This document shows positions 26,556-35,787 of a stretch of 64,000 bases of DNA, piece after piece (the first letter of the stretch is position 1; each line of letters begins with the position of its first letter). The notes beneath the pieces were generated by a model that was not told the origin of the DNA, did no database searches, and worked only from the letters and a program-made list of their open reading frames with translations. This DNA comes from Shewanella psychrotolerans (GTDB taxonomy: Bacteria; Pseudomonadota; Gammaproteobacteria; Enterobacterales; Shewanellaceae). Where the stretch lies: contig NZ_CP080419.1 of the NCBI RefSeq assembly GCF_019457595.1, positions 3,038,001-3,102,000 on the forward strand, given 5' to 3'. Position numbers and translations under genes: made by a program.

Positions 26556-27245
26556 CTAAAGCCGAGTGGAGAAGCGGTAGCCTGCGCCCCTAACGGTTTG
26601 AATAAGACGGTCGTGACTCGATGGCTCTACCGCCTTACGTAAACGGCGAATATGCACATCGACAGTTCGATCTTCGACGTAAACGTTAGTCCCCCAAACA
26701 TTATCAAGCAGTTGCTCACGGCTATAGACTCGTTCGGGATGAGTCATAAAGAAGTGCAATAAACGGAACTCAGTAGGTCCCATGTCTAGCACTTGATCTC
26801 CCACCGTAACACGGTGACTAACAGGATCTAATACTAATCCTTGCACATCAATCGGCTCTTCTAACGCAGTAGGCGCGCTGCGGCGCATTACCGCCTTGAT
26901 ACGAGCAACTAACTCTTTAGGCGAAAAAGGTTTAGTAATGTAGTCATCGGCACCAACCTCCAACCCTTTGACTTTATCTTCCTCTTCACCACGTGCGGTC
27001 AGCATGATCACCGGTATATGACGAGTAAACTCATCTTGGCGTAGCTTCTTGGCTAACTGGATACCGCTCCCACCTGGAAACATCCAATCGAGCAGAACCA
27101 AGTCCGGATAAGGTTCCGACAACATATCTAATGCCGAGTCATAGTCCTCTGCTGTAGTTGTCGTGAATCCATGTTGTTCTAAAACAAAAGCTACCATCTC
27201 TCGAATGGCTAGCTCATCTTCAACTATCAAAATCCTAGCAGTCAT
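26556..27245 (-). CDS. phoB: Phosphate regulon response regulator PhoB
   Basis: The 229-residue protein has an N-terminal receiver domain with acceptor Asp53 in LLDWMFPGG, acid pocket VEDE and Lys in ITKPFSP. The C-terminal OmpR-type winged helix includes [24 protein letters not shown] (cited as residues about 150-175) and the recognition helix [17 protein letters not shown]. Phosphorylated PhoB activates Pho-box promoters such as the one before pstS. The start ATG at 27245 gives the N-terminus [10 protein letters not shown]; the longer frame adds 12 unlikely residues. Confidence 0.94.
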   Translation of the reverse strand: MTARILIVEDELAIREMVAFVLEQHGFTTTTAEDYDSALDMLSEPYPDLVLLDWMFPGGSGIQLAKKLRQDEFTRHIPVIMLTARGEEEDKVKGLEVGADDYITKPFSPKELVARIKAVMRRSAPTALEEPIDVQGLVLDPVSHRVTVGDQVLDMGPTEFRLLHFFMTHPERVYSREQLLDNVWGTNVYVEDRTVDVHIRRLRKAVEPSSHDRLIQTVRGAGYRFSTRL

Positions 27246-27295
27246 ATGCGATCTTCTATCAGTGAATACCCACGTGTCCATTATTAGACTTTTTT

Positions 27296-27313
27296 ATTAC
27301 AAAATTATGAAAC
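27296..27313 (-). promoter_or_regulatory. Weak candidate Pho box upstream of phoB
   Basis: On the minus strand, GTTTCAT-AATT-TTGTAAT matches CTGTCAT-N4-CTGTCAT at 5 of 7 in each half, about 50 bp before the phoB start. It is consistent with PhoB autoregulation but is much weaker than the pstS site. Confidence 0.35.
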
Positions 27314-27384
27314 TACAGCGCTATATTGTCATAAAGTTGCTGTTTTTGTCATAAAACTTAAAAACGACTTCAAAAAACAGATAA

Positions 27385-27414
27385 CAAAAAGGGAAGCTAA
27401 ATGCCTCCCTTTTG
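27385..27414 (-). terminator. Terminator of the porin gene
   Basis: AAAAGGGA and TCCCTTTT arms (with GC..GC pairing inside) are followed on the minus strand by a run of T. It is 39 bp after the porin stop codon and separates the porin gene from phoBR. Confidence 0.8.
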
Positions 27415-27452
27415 CCATATTAGGTCAAACACTAACGTGTTGACTTCATACA

Positions 27453-28403
27453 TTAAAACTTGTGTTCTAAACCAACACCGAAGTATTTATCGTCAGTATC
27501 TTTACTTTCCATAGAAGTGTTCGTATAGAATGCCAGCACTTTAGTTGGCTTACCTAACTTATAATCAATACCAACTGACCAAGAATCACCTTTATCTTCC
27601 ATGTCTTGATACTGACCTTTTAATACTGCCGCATCAATTGTGTAAGATGCGCTAAATAGGTAACCCGTCTTGCTGTCTGCACCGACAACCTCAGAACCAT
27701 CTTTCTTATAAGTCTCTTCTTGCTGCTGATACATACCGCCAAGCTTCAGGCCTGCAACCTTACCTTGAATGGTGGCACGAACAACTTCATAGCCTTTTAC
27801 GTCAGCATCATAGGCAATAGAGGCGAATACTGGGGTCTTTTTCAGCTTGGCATCACCGTACATAGCGGCAACACTGAAACCGTCTTGTCCATACTGAGAG
27901 CTTGCGCCTTCAGCAGCATAGGTCACACCTAACTTAAAACCACTCCAATTAGGCGTCATATAAGTCGCTGTTTGTTCAATGCGGTTTTCACCCTTGAACA
28001 AGTTTTTCAAATCACCAGACAGGTCGTTGAACTGATCAACTTTACCTTGTGAAATCTTAAGCATGGTGTCGTTACGACCAACAGAAACCGCACCGAAGTT
28101 ACCTTTTACACCAACGAACTGGTTACGAGCCTTGAAGTTTTCCTTAACGTCATCACCAGTGTCCACTTCATACTCAACAGTGTAGAAAGCTTCCAGCGAG
28201 CTGCTTAGCTCGAAAGCCCCTTTCACACCAAAGCGAGAAGCGTTGCTCTGAATAGTCGTCGTTGCATCACCATCTACATCGTTAGATTGAGCCGTTACGT
28301 TTAGTTTGCCGTAAACTGTCAAAGGATCTGCAGCGTGTGCAGAGGCTAAAGTGGCAGAGGCTAGCGCAGAAGCAAGTAGAGTTTTACAAAAAACGTTCAT
28401 CAT
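27453..28403 (-). CDS. Gram-negative general porin
   Basis: The 316-residue protein has a signal peptide (NVFCKTLLASALASATLASAHA) and begins its mature part with DPLTVYGKLNV. A 16-strand porin pattern follows, with FEGENRIEQT-type loops and a C-terminal phenylalanine (FGVGLEHKF). It forms a channel for small solutes in the outer membrane. Two ATGs stand side by side: AAGGA is 4 bases from the first (28403) and 7 from the second (28400), so either may be used. Its place next to phoBR suggests phosphate-related control, but no good Pho box was found upstream. The first nine bases, ATGATGAAC, are complementary to the leader of all five sRNA units. Confidence 0.9.
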   Translation of the reverse strand: MMNVFCKTLLASALASATLASAHAADPLTVYGKLNVTAQSNDVDGDATTTIQSNASRFGVKGAFELSSSLEAFYTVEYEVDTGDDVKENFKARNQFVGVKGNFGAVSVGRNDTMLKISQGKVDQFNDLSGDLKNLFKGENRIEQTATYMTPNWSGFKLGVTYAAEGASSQYGQDGFSVAAMYGDAKLKKTPVFASIAYDADVKGYEVVRATIQGKVAGLKLGGMYQQQEETYKKDGSEVVGADSKTGYLFSASYTIDAAVLKGQYQDMEDKGDSWSVGIDYKLGKPTKVLAFYTNTSMESKDTDDKYFGVGLEHKF

Positions 28404-28704
28404 TTAATCCTTTCGACGTTTGTTCGTCTTAGTTATTGGTTTGGACGGCCGAAAGTGTGCAACTTTTATATTGCAGTTTTATTTCATATATTTCCCACTG
28501 AAGTAAACTCAGTAACAAATACAAGTTCATTGATGGCGAAACCCACAGCTGACAAGGCTTACAGCACTACGGATATAAATATTACAGTTTGATGAATTAT
28601 GTCGAAGAGGCGGTTTTTATAGTGTTTTCACTGTAAACGATAGCGGTTTACCCGACGCCAACAATGGCTTACACTGCGGCTTTATTTTTGATTGAGCGCC
28701 TATC
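28404..28704. other. 301-bp divergent region between porin and rdgC genes
   Basis: It contains the porin 5' leader with AAGGA and the rdgC promoter. Isolated TTGTCAG and CTGTAA words occur on the minus strand near 28530-28560 but without the 11-bp periodicity of a Pho box. No hairpin of note. Confidence 0.4.
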
Positions 28705-29616
28705 ATGTGGTTTAAAAATCTTACTGTTTATCGTTTTAATAAACCTTTCTCTGTCGATACTGAAGCGCTAGAGAAGTCACTAGAAGACTTTACCTTTTCA
28801 CCTTGTTCAAGCCAGGACATCAGCAAATTTGGCTTCTCTAAAGCGTTAGGCAAACTGGGACAAACATTGGTCCATAGCGCTGGTGACAGACACCTTATCT
28901 GCGCCACTAAAGAAGAGAAAATCCTTCCTTCACAAGTCATTAAAGAAGCACTTGAAGAAAAAGTCGCTCAAATTGAAGATGAAGAGAATCGTAAACTCGC
29001 CAAAAAAGAGAAAGATTCACTCAAAGATGAGATCACCACCACCTTACTGCCACGCGCTTTCTCTCGCCGCAGCCAGATTCACGCGTTAATCTTACCTGAA
29101 ATCGAGATGATCTTAGTCGACAGCTCAAGCGCAGCTAAAGCAGAAGAGTTACTAGCACTGCTACGTAAAGCCTTAGGCTCACTCCCCGTAATCCCGATGA
29201 GCTTTAAAACGCCTATCGAAACTCAATTAACCGATTGGTTAAAAACCGACAGCACACCCGCTCCATTTGAGATGCAAGATGAAGCTGAACTAAAGTCAGA
29301 CTCAGACGAAGGCGGGATCGTTCGCTTTAAGCAACAAGATCTCACTGAAAATGAGGTGCTTGCTCATATCGAAGTCGGTAAGCAGGTGCATAAATTAGCG
29401 CTGCATTTTGGTCAATCTATTGCTTTTGTGTTGCAATCAGACGCTGGCATAAAACGACTTAAATTCTCCGAAGAGTTTAGGGCAGGCAATGACGAAGTAG
29501 GCACTGAAGATCCCCTAGCTAGACTCGACGCCGATTTTGCCCTGATGGGCAGCGAGCTTATTGCGCTAATGAACTCTCTGGTCGAAGCACTTGGTGGCAT
29601 GGAAGACAGTTTATAA
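28705..29616 (+). CDS. rdgC: Recombination-associated protein RdgC
   Basis: The 303-residue length and the start [15 protein letters not shown] are characteristic of RdgC, as are the middle part [16 protein letters not shown] and the C-terminal region with VEALGG. RdgC forms a ring around double-stranded DNA, binds without sequence preference and can inhibit RecA-promoted strand exchange; in some bacteria it is needed for pilin variation. It acts on the nucleoid. It is transcribed alone with a strong terminator behind it. Confidence 0.95.
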   Translation: MWFKNLTVYRFNKPFSVDTEALEKSLEDFTFSPCSSQDISKFGFSKALGKLGQTLVHSAGDRHLICATKEEKILPSQVIKEALEEKVAQIEDEENRKLAKKEKDSLKDEITTTLLPRAFSRRSQIHALILPEIEMILVDSSSAAKAEELLALLRKALGSLPVIPMSFKTPIETQLTDWLKTDSTPAPFEMQDEAELKSDSDEGGIVRFKQQDLTENEVLAHIEVGKQVHKLALHFGQSIAFVLQSDAGIKRLKFSEEFRAGNDEVGTEDPLARLDADFALMGSELIALMNSLVEALGGMEDSL

Positions 29617-29650
29617 TAGAGAAACGTTATTGCTGCGAAAATCATATAAA

Positions 29651-29677
29651 AAACCACCGAATTGTCGGTGGTTTTTT
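29651..29677 (+). terminator. Rho-independent terminator of rdgC
   Basis: CCACCGA/TCGGTGG with loop ATTG is followed by T6, 35 bp after the stop. Confidence 0.9.
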
Positions 29678-29749
29678 GTTAATCGGCCTTTTATCAGCAC
29701 GCTATCTATTATGGATAAACCGTCAGAACTACTTCAAAAAAGCATACCA

Positions 29750-31549
29750 TTAACTTTTAAGTTTACCCTTTGAATCAAAAGGCCATTCAATACCTAACCA
29801 GGCTTTAAAAAATGCCTTTTGCATCAGAGAAGGTTTAGCCACACTTTCAAGCACTAGCTTGCCGCTTTGCTCTTGTGCTAGCGTTAGCTCAACCTCTTTT
29901 AAACGTTGATCACTAAACAGCGTCACCTTAATCGTATCGCCAGGAGCGAAGTCTTTAATTCGCTGCTTAAAACCTTTAGCCGTGACTTTTAGATCGTTAA
30001 TCGCAACCAATTCATCACCAGCAACGATACCCGCTCGCCATGCCGGTCCATCGCGTAAAATATGATTTAAACGCAACTCATCATCGGCTAATTCCATGCC
30101 CGAAAATGCGATTGTTTTACTGTCGCTGCCATAACTCATTTTTAAACCGGCTTGCTTAAGTACGGTTTCAAAATCGATAACGAAAGGTTGATTGATATGA
30201 GATTGCCACCAGTCGGTATAATCCTTCCCGGTCAACTTTTTTAAAATCTGCTGCACGTCTTTAACTGTATAACCTGTCGGAATACGGTGATCACGATACA
30301 GCAGCTGATGCACGTCGCGATATGACCGCGTTAACTGAGTATCACTGAGTAAGGAAAAATCCAACGACAATGAGGCGAGATAACCCTCAGAGTAAATATT
30401 AGCACTATGGTTTTTGGCATAATCACCACCAGTACTGACCCACTGCCCTGCACTCGCCTCGGCAATTGCTTGCACCTCGCGGCCAGGAGTCTTCTGGTTA
30501 CGCTTGATGCGTTTGGCCAGATCCTCTAAAAATTCTTTGGGCGTGATAACGCCCGCACGAAGGAGAAGCTGACTCTGAAAATAGCTTGTCGAGCCTTCGG
30601 CTATCCACAACAGCTCGGTGATCCCTTCATCCTGATAATCATAGGGCACTAACCCCTGAGGACGATAAGCCTTCACATTCCAAGTATGAATAAACTCATG
30701 GGACGCTGTTTTAATAAAACCAAGATAGTCTTTACGCTCACGATAACTAAATCTAGGACGTTGGATCACCGTTGAATTAAGGTGCTCTGTTGCGCCGCTT
30801 GCCCCACTCGTCGCATGTACCATGTAAACATATCGCTCAAAAGGATAACCATCCCAAATCGCCTTTGCTTGTCCACTGAGCTTAGTGAGATCCTCAACCA
30901 TCGTCTCTATGTCATAGTTCCCTTCCCCCCAGATCACTAGCTCATAATCTCGCCCATCGGTACTAAACTGCTTATGTGTGTTGATACCTGTTTCAATGGG
31001 GGAATCGATTAATATATCGTAGTTATCTGCAATAAAACTATGTTCATTTTTGCCACGATTCATCCCAGAATAACTGCGCCATTGCGGGGGGACGTTGAGT
31101 GACACTTCAAGCTTGTGCTCTCGAAATGAAGGACTGTAGACGAATACCCCACTGGCATCCAGATAAGCATGTGACCCATCGATATGACTGACACGCTGGC
31201 CCAAACTATTGGCATATAACTGGTAGCCAATGGTCACGCTTGTTGGCTCGGTTAAGTGAACTAACCACTCACCGCTGGCACTTCTGCGCCACTCTAAACT
31301 ATTCCCCTGCTCATCTTTGGCACTAAAATAACGCAAACTGTCAGCTAGCGGCAGCACTTGGTATTTGCCCGTACGCCAAACGGGCAAATTAACCACCAAC
31401 TCAGATAATTGGGTACGAGGAAATTGCACTTCAACTTGTGCCAGATGATGGTCTGGCGTAGTTAAGTCTATATGGTAGTTAACATTTGCATGAGCAGAGG
31501 TAATTAACAAGAGATTAAAAATCAAAATCGCCGGAACAGCTAGTTTCAC
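29750..31549 (-). CDS. M61 family metallopeptidase with PDZ domain
   Basis: The 599-residue protein starts with a signal peptide (to about residue 21). The peptidase M61 catalytic domain has zinc ligands His284, His288 (SHEFIHTWN) and Glu318 (WIAEGSTSYF). A C-terminal PDZ domain lies at about 490-575, with the peptide-groove region GPAWRAGIVAGDELVAIN. M61 (glycyl aminopeptidase-like) enzymes release N-terminal Gly or Ala and work in the periplasm. It is convergent with rdgC and divergent from the TPR gene at 31674. Confidence 0.9.
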   Translation of the reverse strand: MKLAVPAILIFNLLLITSAHANVNYHIDLTTPDHHLAQVEVQFPRTQLSELVVNLPVWRTGKYQVLPLADSLRYFSAKDEQGNSLEWRRSASGEWLVHLTEPTSVTIGYQLYANSLGQRVSHIDGSHAYLDASGVFVYSPSFREHKLEVSLNVPPQWRSYSGMNRGKNEHSFIADNYDILIDSPIETGINTHKQFSTDGRDYELVIWGEGNYDIETMVEDLTKLSGQAKAIWDGYPFERYVYMVHATSGASGATEHLNSTVIQRPRFSYRERKDYLGFIKTASHEFIHTWNVKAYRPQGLVPYDYQDEGITELLWIAEGSTSYFQSQLLLRAGVITPKEFLEDLAKRIKRNQKTPGREVQAIAEASAGQWVSTGGDYAKNHSANIYSEGYLASLSLDFSLLSDTQLTRSYRDVHQLLYRDHRIPTGYTVKDVQQILKKLTGKDYTDWWQSHINQPFVIDFETVLKQAGLKMSYGSDSKTIAFSGMELADDELRLNHILRDGPAWRAGIVAGDELVAINDLKVTAKGFKQRIKDFAPGDTIKVTLFSDQRLKEVELTLAQEQSGKLVLESVAKPSLMQKAFFKAWLGIEWPFDSKGKLKS

Positions 31550-31673
31550 GCGAGCTTCCTTCTGTTATCATTGTTTTAATGTGAAGTTCGTCATTATAAC
31601 CCGATTTAACATTAGGTTGCGGACATTATCCTAAAAACATAACAAGCCCAAAAGGGCTGGTAGTGAGAGATCA

Positions 31674-33851
31674 ATGCGCATTTTCCTGTACTCCTTGTTA
31701 CTGCCAAGCTATTTTTTTGCCAGTATAGCGCTGGCATCCGACAGCCAAATCCTGAGTAAAGAAGTTAAATTAATCGAATCAGCGCCGCAGTTTTATCAAG
31801 ATATGGCACAAACTCTGGCTTTCTCTTTAGCTTTTACTAGCGAAGCAGAATTTAACCGTATCGCAGAGGAACAAGGTTTTACCAACGCAGAACTCGAAGA
31901 GGAGATGCAATGGCTCGCACGACTATATTTAGAGCCCGGTGTCGGCGCCAAAAATGCACTTGAGAAAGCGACCACTATTTTGCACTCTCTGGAGATCATT
32001 GCTGATACCCCTTATGACGTGGCTTATCTCGCCATGCTTAAAAGTCGCAAAACTGCCAGAGAAAAACAAGATTATCAACAGGCCATTGACCTCTATAAGA
32101 AAGGCCTCGAACAACCATTGATAGATGAAGATATACGGACAACCTTACTGCTACATAACATTCATTATCAAATAGGCGATCTCTATCGTATTACCCTGCA
32201 AAAAAATCAAGCTTTAGACCATTTTAACCACTACCGAGAACTCGCTTACCAACTCAAAGATAACTATCTTATCGCCAAAGCAGAGGCGGCACTCGGACGG
32301 TTTTATAATGAAGATGAACAATTTACTAAAGCTTTACAGCACTACAGTGAAGCCATTCGCCTGTCTGAAAGCTTAGATAAGCCATTTTTAAGCGCGACGC
32401 TGTCATTACGTCTGGCTAGAGTTTATCGAGATCTACAAGCATGGGATGAAGCTTTAGAATACGCCCACAAAGCGGCTGATAATTTTAAAGCCCTCAATAA
32501 AGATAATTACCTCTCTAGCGCCATGACTGTCATAGCCATGGTTTATGGCGAACAGGGTTTATGGAATCAAGCTATCGATTACTACCTTAACGCCCAACAA
32601 ATTGATGCTAAACGTGGCAATTTAACCGCACAAGCACTGAACTATCATAATTTAGGTGAGGCTTACTTTAACAATGATCAGGCTAGTACAGGACTTGACT
32701 TTCTACTTAAAGCTAACAGCCTATTTTTGCAAAAGAAAAGCAAACATTACCTTGTATACAATGATCTACTCATTTCCCAAGTGGCCACAAGCCTTACAAA
32801 TTGGAATATGGTAAACAGCTATGCAGCCAAAGCCTTTATTTTAGCAAAAGAGCAAGATTTACTTGAACAGATGATAGAAGCGCTAAGGTATCGCACCAAA
32901 GCATTAAAGGAATTAGGAGACATTGAAAAGTCACTCAACGCCTTAGATCAGCTAATCGATTACAATGAGCAGCTAAGCAAGGTTCATAAAGAGACGCAAA
33001 CCTACAACCCTAGCAGTTTAGCCGAGCAAAAATTAAAATTACAGTTAGCTCAAATCCAATCGGCACAGAAAGAGAACGACAAACAGATAAGTCAATTTCG
33101 TTTAGCCTTAATTATTACCGCATTGGCTACATTTCTTATCTCGTTAGTCTGTTTTAATCTGTGGCGAGGGAAAAAAACGGCCAATCAACATTTACACACT
33201 ATTGGGCATAAACTCAGCCAAGATCCCGTCACCGATTTACCTGGATACAGGGCTTTTATCGAAGAGCTTAAATTAAAACAAAAAACCGCAATGATAGCGA
33301 TGCTCTCGCTCACCGATAAACATAATATGGACATAGAATTAGGTCTTGAGCCAAATCAACGTGCGACCCAACAACTGATGACAGGATTAAACCAATCCTT
33401 ATGTAATCACAGCTACTTAATACGCCCAGGAGTTGTTGCAATCACGCTGAGCCAGACTAATGATTATCTAAAGGTTTTAGAAGAACTGCGTACTATCGTT
33501 GATGACCAACCATTATTGAAAGAGACCAGGCTTCATCTCGGAATACTCAGATTACCCTTAATGAATAATCCGGACATTAAATTTGAACCGACAGTCTATT
33601 TCAACGTTTTACAAATGTTGACAGCAGGAGCAATAAGTTTAGGAGATGAACAAGACTATTTTGTCTCAATAACACCACTAAACTTTGCCCCTGCTGCAAT
33701 TTTCTCAACTCCACTATACTTACATTTAGAAAAAGGGATCACTCGTGGATTGGTCAAGGTTGAAAGCAACGGAAACAAAAGCCTAATTCGCTGGCCTAAA
33801 TGGCCATATAACGGTGACAACCAAATAGGTTTAGATGATGAAAAGCTGTGA
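31674..33851 (+). CDS. Membrane TPR protein with a degenerate GGDEF domain
   Basis: The 725-residue protein has a signal peptide, then a long periplasmic helical repeat region with TPR-type helices (about 130-440, for example LGRFYNEDEQFTKALQHYSEAI and YHNLGEAYFNND). One transmembrane helix follows (476-496). The cytoplasmic C-terminal part begins with DPVTDLPGYRAF, the usual GGDEF-domain start motif. At the catalytic site the GGDEF signature is missing (RPGVVAITL at 584-592), so it should not make c-di-GMP. It may sense a periplasmic peptide or protein and pass the signal to a partner, possibly the active cyclase encoded next. Confidence 0.8.
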   Translation: MRIFLYSLLLPSYFFASIALASDSQILSKEVKLIESAPQFYQDMAQTLAFSLAFTSEAEFNRIAEEQGFTNAELEEEMQWLARLYLEPGVGAKNALEKATTILHSLEIIADTPYDVAYLAMLKSRKTAREKQDYQQAIDLYKKGLEQPLIDEDIRTTLLLHNIHYQIGDLYRITLQKNQALDHFNHYRELAYQLKDNYLIAKAEAALGRFYNEDEQFTKALQHYSEAIRLSESLDKPFLSATLSLRLARVYRDLQAWDEALEYAHKAADNFKALNKDNYLSSAMTVIAMVYGEQGLWNQAIDYYLNAQQIDAKRGNLTAQALNYHNLGEAYFNNDQASTGLDFLLKANSLFLQKKSKHYLVYNDLLISQVATSLTNWNMVNSYAAKAFILAKEQDLLEQMIEALRYRTKALKELGDIEKSLNALDQLIDYNEQLSKVHKETQTYNPSSLAEQKLKLQLAQIQSAQKENDKQISQFRLALIITALATFLISLVCFNLWRGKKTANQHLHTIGHKLSQDPVTDLPGYRAFIEELKLKQKTAMIAMLSLTDKHNMDIELGLEPNQRATQQLMTGLNQSLCNHSYLIRPGVVAITLSQTNDYLKVLEELRTIVDDQPLLKETRLHLGILRLPLMNNPDIKFEPTVYFNVLQMLTAGAISLGDEQDYFVSITPLNFAPAAIFSTPLYLHLEKGITRGLVKVESNGNKSLIRWPKWPYNGDNQIGLDDEKL

Positions 33852-34015
33852 GCCTAGGTCACATAGCGCCTAAAGTACGTTTGCATAACATGATGGATGA
33901 GATACCATTAACGTATGCGTTGAACATAGCAAAAGAACTCAGCTACTTCTAGTCTTTATAGAGCAGGGTATTTTTAGTCAATCAGAATCACTGAAAAATA
34001 TTTACAAGGTCTAGA

Positions 34016-35572
34016 ATGAAGGACTCTATGGCAAGCGTTTCCCAAGTATCGCTACTACAGCAGAAACTTCATTCTGCCAAAACCGCGTTAGCGGAAATAA
34101 GCGAACAAAAAGAACAAAATCAACATTCATTGTTGCAATTTATCGGCCATCTAAGTCTTGCATGTAAAGGCCAAAGCATTGAGTTAGATAATAAACTGGC
34201 TAAGCTTCGCCACAACCTAGGCTCAATTGAATATATCGAACATGCTCTCCCTGAACTTGTCGAAGTAGAACAACTCCTTAAGCATCAATATAACCATGTA
34301 ATGACCCAGCTAGAGGATGGTCGCTCAAGTCTTTCAAAGGTAATACGCCAGCTACAGCGTGTTAATTCGATACCAGATAAACTGAAAAAAGAGATAGCTT
34401 ACTTTAAACAGGATCTCGCCAAACCTTTTCATACCTATTGGGACTATTTCCCTAAAGTCGAACGTTTGATTGGCTTCTATGATGCCATTTTACAAGAACA
34501 GCTAGAACAAGGTGAAAAGCTAGAAGTTTTACCAAAACATCGCCAGCTCGCCCACGAACTAGCCCAGATGATTTCTGAAATAGAATTCCGTAAAGTTCAA
34601 CGCGACCAAGTTCTTGTTATCAAAGACTACCTAGCCGGTGAGATAGACGTTGAGGGCTTGATTGATGCTTATCAAACCATACTCTCACTGCTATTAGAAA
34701 ATATCGCTTTAGAAAAGAGTGCTTCCCAAGAGTTCCTCTATGCGCTCAATGATACATTATCTGCGGTTAGAGAAGTGGTTAGTGATTCTTACAACAGCAA
34801 CCAACGCAGTTTTCAACTAAAAAAACAGCTCAACAGAGAGATTAACTCGAGAGTCGATAACGTCGGTGACGCTATAATTGATATTAATGATATCGATCAT
34901 CTTAAGTTTCAAGTTACCGAGCAACTTGCCTCGATTCGTACCGCTCTTGGTCGTAAAGAAGCATTAGAGCAACGAGAACAAGCATTACTGCGTAAATCAA
35001 TGGAAACCATGCGCGATGAGCTTAATGAGTTAAGTAAAGAAGCCAATGCCTATAAAGAGCGATTATTTGAACAACAAAAGCTCAATATGCTTGATTCGCT
35101 AACTCAGTTACCAAACAGAGCTGCTTTAGAAGAACGAATGGATCAAGAGTATCGTAACTACCAACGCCATAAACACCCATTATGGATTGCCGTGGCTGAT
35201 ATTGATCACTTTAAATTAATCAACGATAGTTTTGGCCACAGTACTGGCGACAAAACCCTACAAGTTATCTCAATGGCATTGAAAAACTCTCTCAGAGAAT
35301 CAGAATTCGTTGCCAGATATGGTGGTGAAGAATTTGTATTAATCATTCCCGATGTTTCTGCTACCGATATAGAACAGCTTTTGAATCGTGTAAGAGAAAA
35401 AGTAAAAAATATTCCTTTTAAGTTTAAAAATCAGAGAATTACAGTTACAGTGTCTATAGGTGCTGCACAAATTCTTGATAACGAACAAATAAGTGAAACT
35501 TTTGAACGAGCCGACGCAGCACTCTATAAAGCTAAACATGAAAGCAGAGACAGAGTGATTATTGACGCTTAA
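34016..35572 (+). CDS. GGDEF diguanylate cyclase with coiled-coil N-terminal region
   Basis: The 518-residue protein has no transmembrane helix. Residues 1-340 are helical and charged, with coiled-coil tendency. The GGDEF domain occupies about 355-515, with DSLTQLPNRAALEERM, IDHFKLINDSFGHSTGD and the active site RYGGEEF (436-440). The I-site position five residues upstream holds RESE where RxxD is usual, so product inhibition may be weakened. It would synthesise c-di-GMP. Two starts fit: ATG 34016 or ATG 34028, which has AAGGA in front. The degenerate GGDEF protein lies 164 bp upstream. Confidence 0.88.
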   Translation: MKDSMASVSQVSLLQQKLHSAKTALAEISEQKEQNQHSLLQFIGHLSLACKGQSIELDNKLAKLRHNLGSIEYIEHALPELVEVEQLLKHQYNHVMTQLEDGRSSLSKVIRQLQRVNSIPDKLKKEIAYFKQDLAKPFHTYWDYFPKVERLIGFYDAILQEQLEQGEKLEVLPKHRQLAHELAQMISEIEFRKVQRDQVLVIKDYLAGEIDVEGLIDAYQTILSLLLENIALEKSASQEFLYALNDTLSAVREVVSDSYNSNQRSFQLKKQLNREINSRVDNVGDAIIDINDIDHLKFQVTEQLASIRTALGRKEALEQREQALLRKSMETMRDELNELSKEANAYKERLFEQQKLNMLDSLTQLPNRAALEERMDQEYRNYQRHKHPLWIAVADIDHFKLINDSFGHSTGDKTLQVISMALKNSLRESEFVARYGGEEFVLIIPDVSATDIEQLLNRVREKVKNIPFKFKNQRITVTVSIGAAQILDNEQISETFERADAALYKAKHESRDRVIIDA

Positions 35573-35617
35573 TACCAATCGATCATCGGTTTATTGATAA
35601 CTAAATCGGTTGCTACT

Positions 35618-35650
35618 GGTATAACCAATAACGATTTATTGGGTTATACC
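35618..35650. repeat. Long perfect hairpin between the cyclase gene and ppnN
   Basis: GGTATAACC pairs with GGTTATACC, and AATAA with TTATT inside, around a CGAT loop. One unpaired base breaks the otherwise continuous stem. No T run follows, so it is not a standard terminator. It may be a dispersed palindrome. Confidence 0.5.
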
Positions 35651-35787
35651 TTGTAGAAGCGCATTGAGGCCATCAAAGATGAGTGGTTCATATACGCGCT
35701 TGGTATAGCACTTCTCCACATGAGTTGTGCAACCTTCTCCATCTCCCCGTCATATTCATGAGTCAATTCTGCAGCTAAGGAGTTGTC

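Noticed and set aside
27325-27356. Two TTGTCATAAA words upstream of phoB on the plus strand
   Set aside because: They are opposite to phoB transcription and about 20 bp apart, not 11 bp, so they do not make a standard Pho box. The weaker site at 27296-27313 fits orientation and spacing better.
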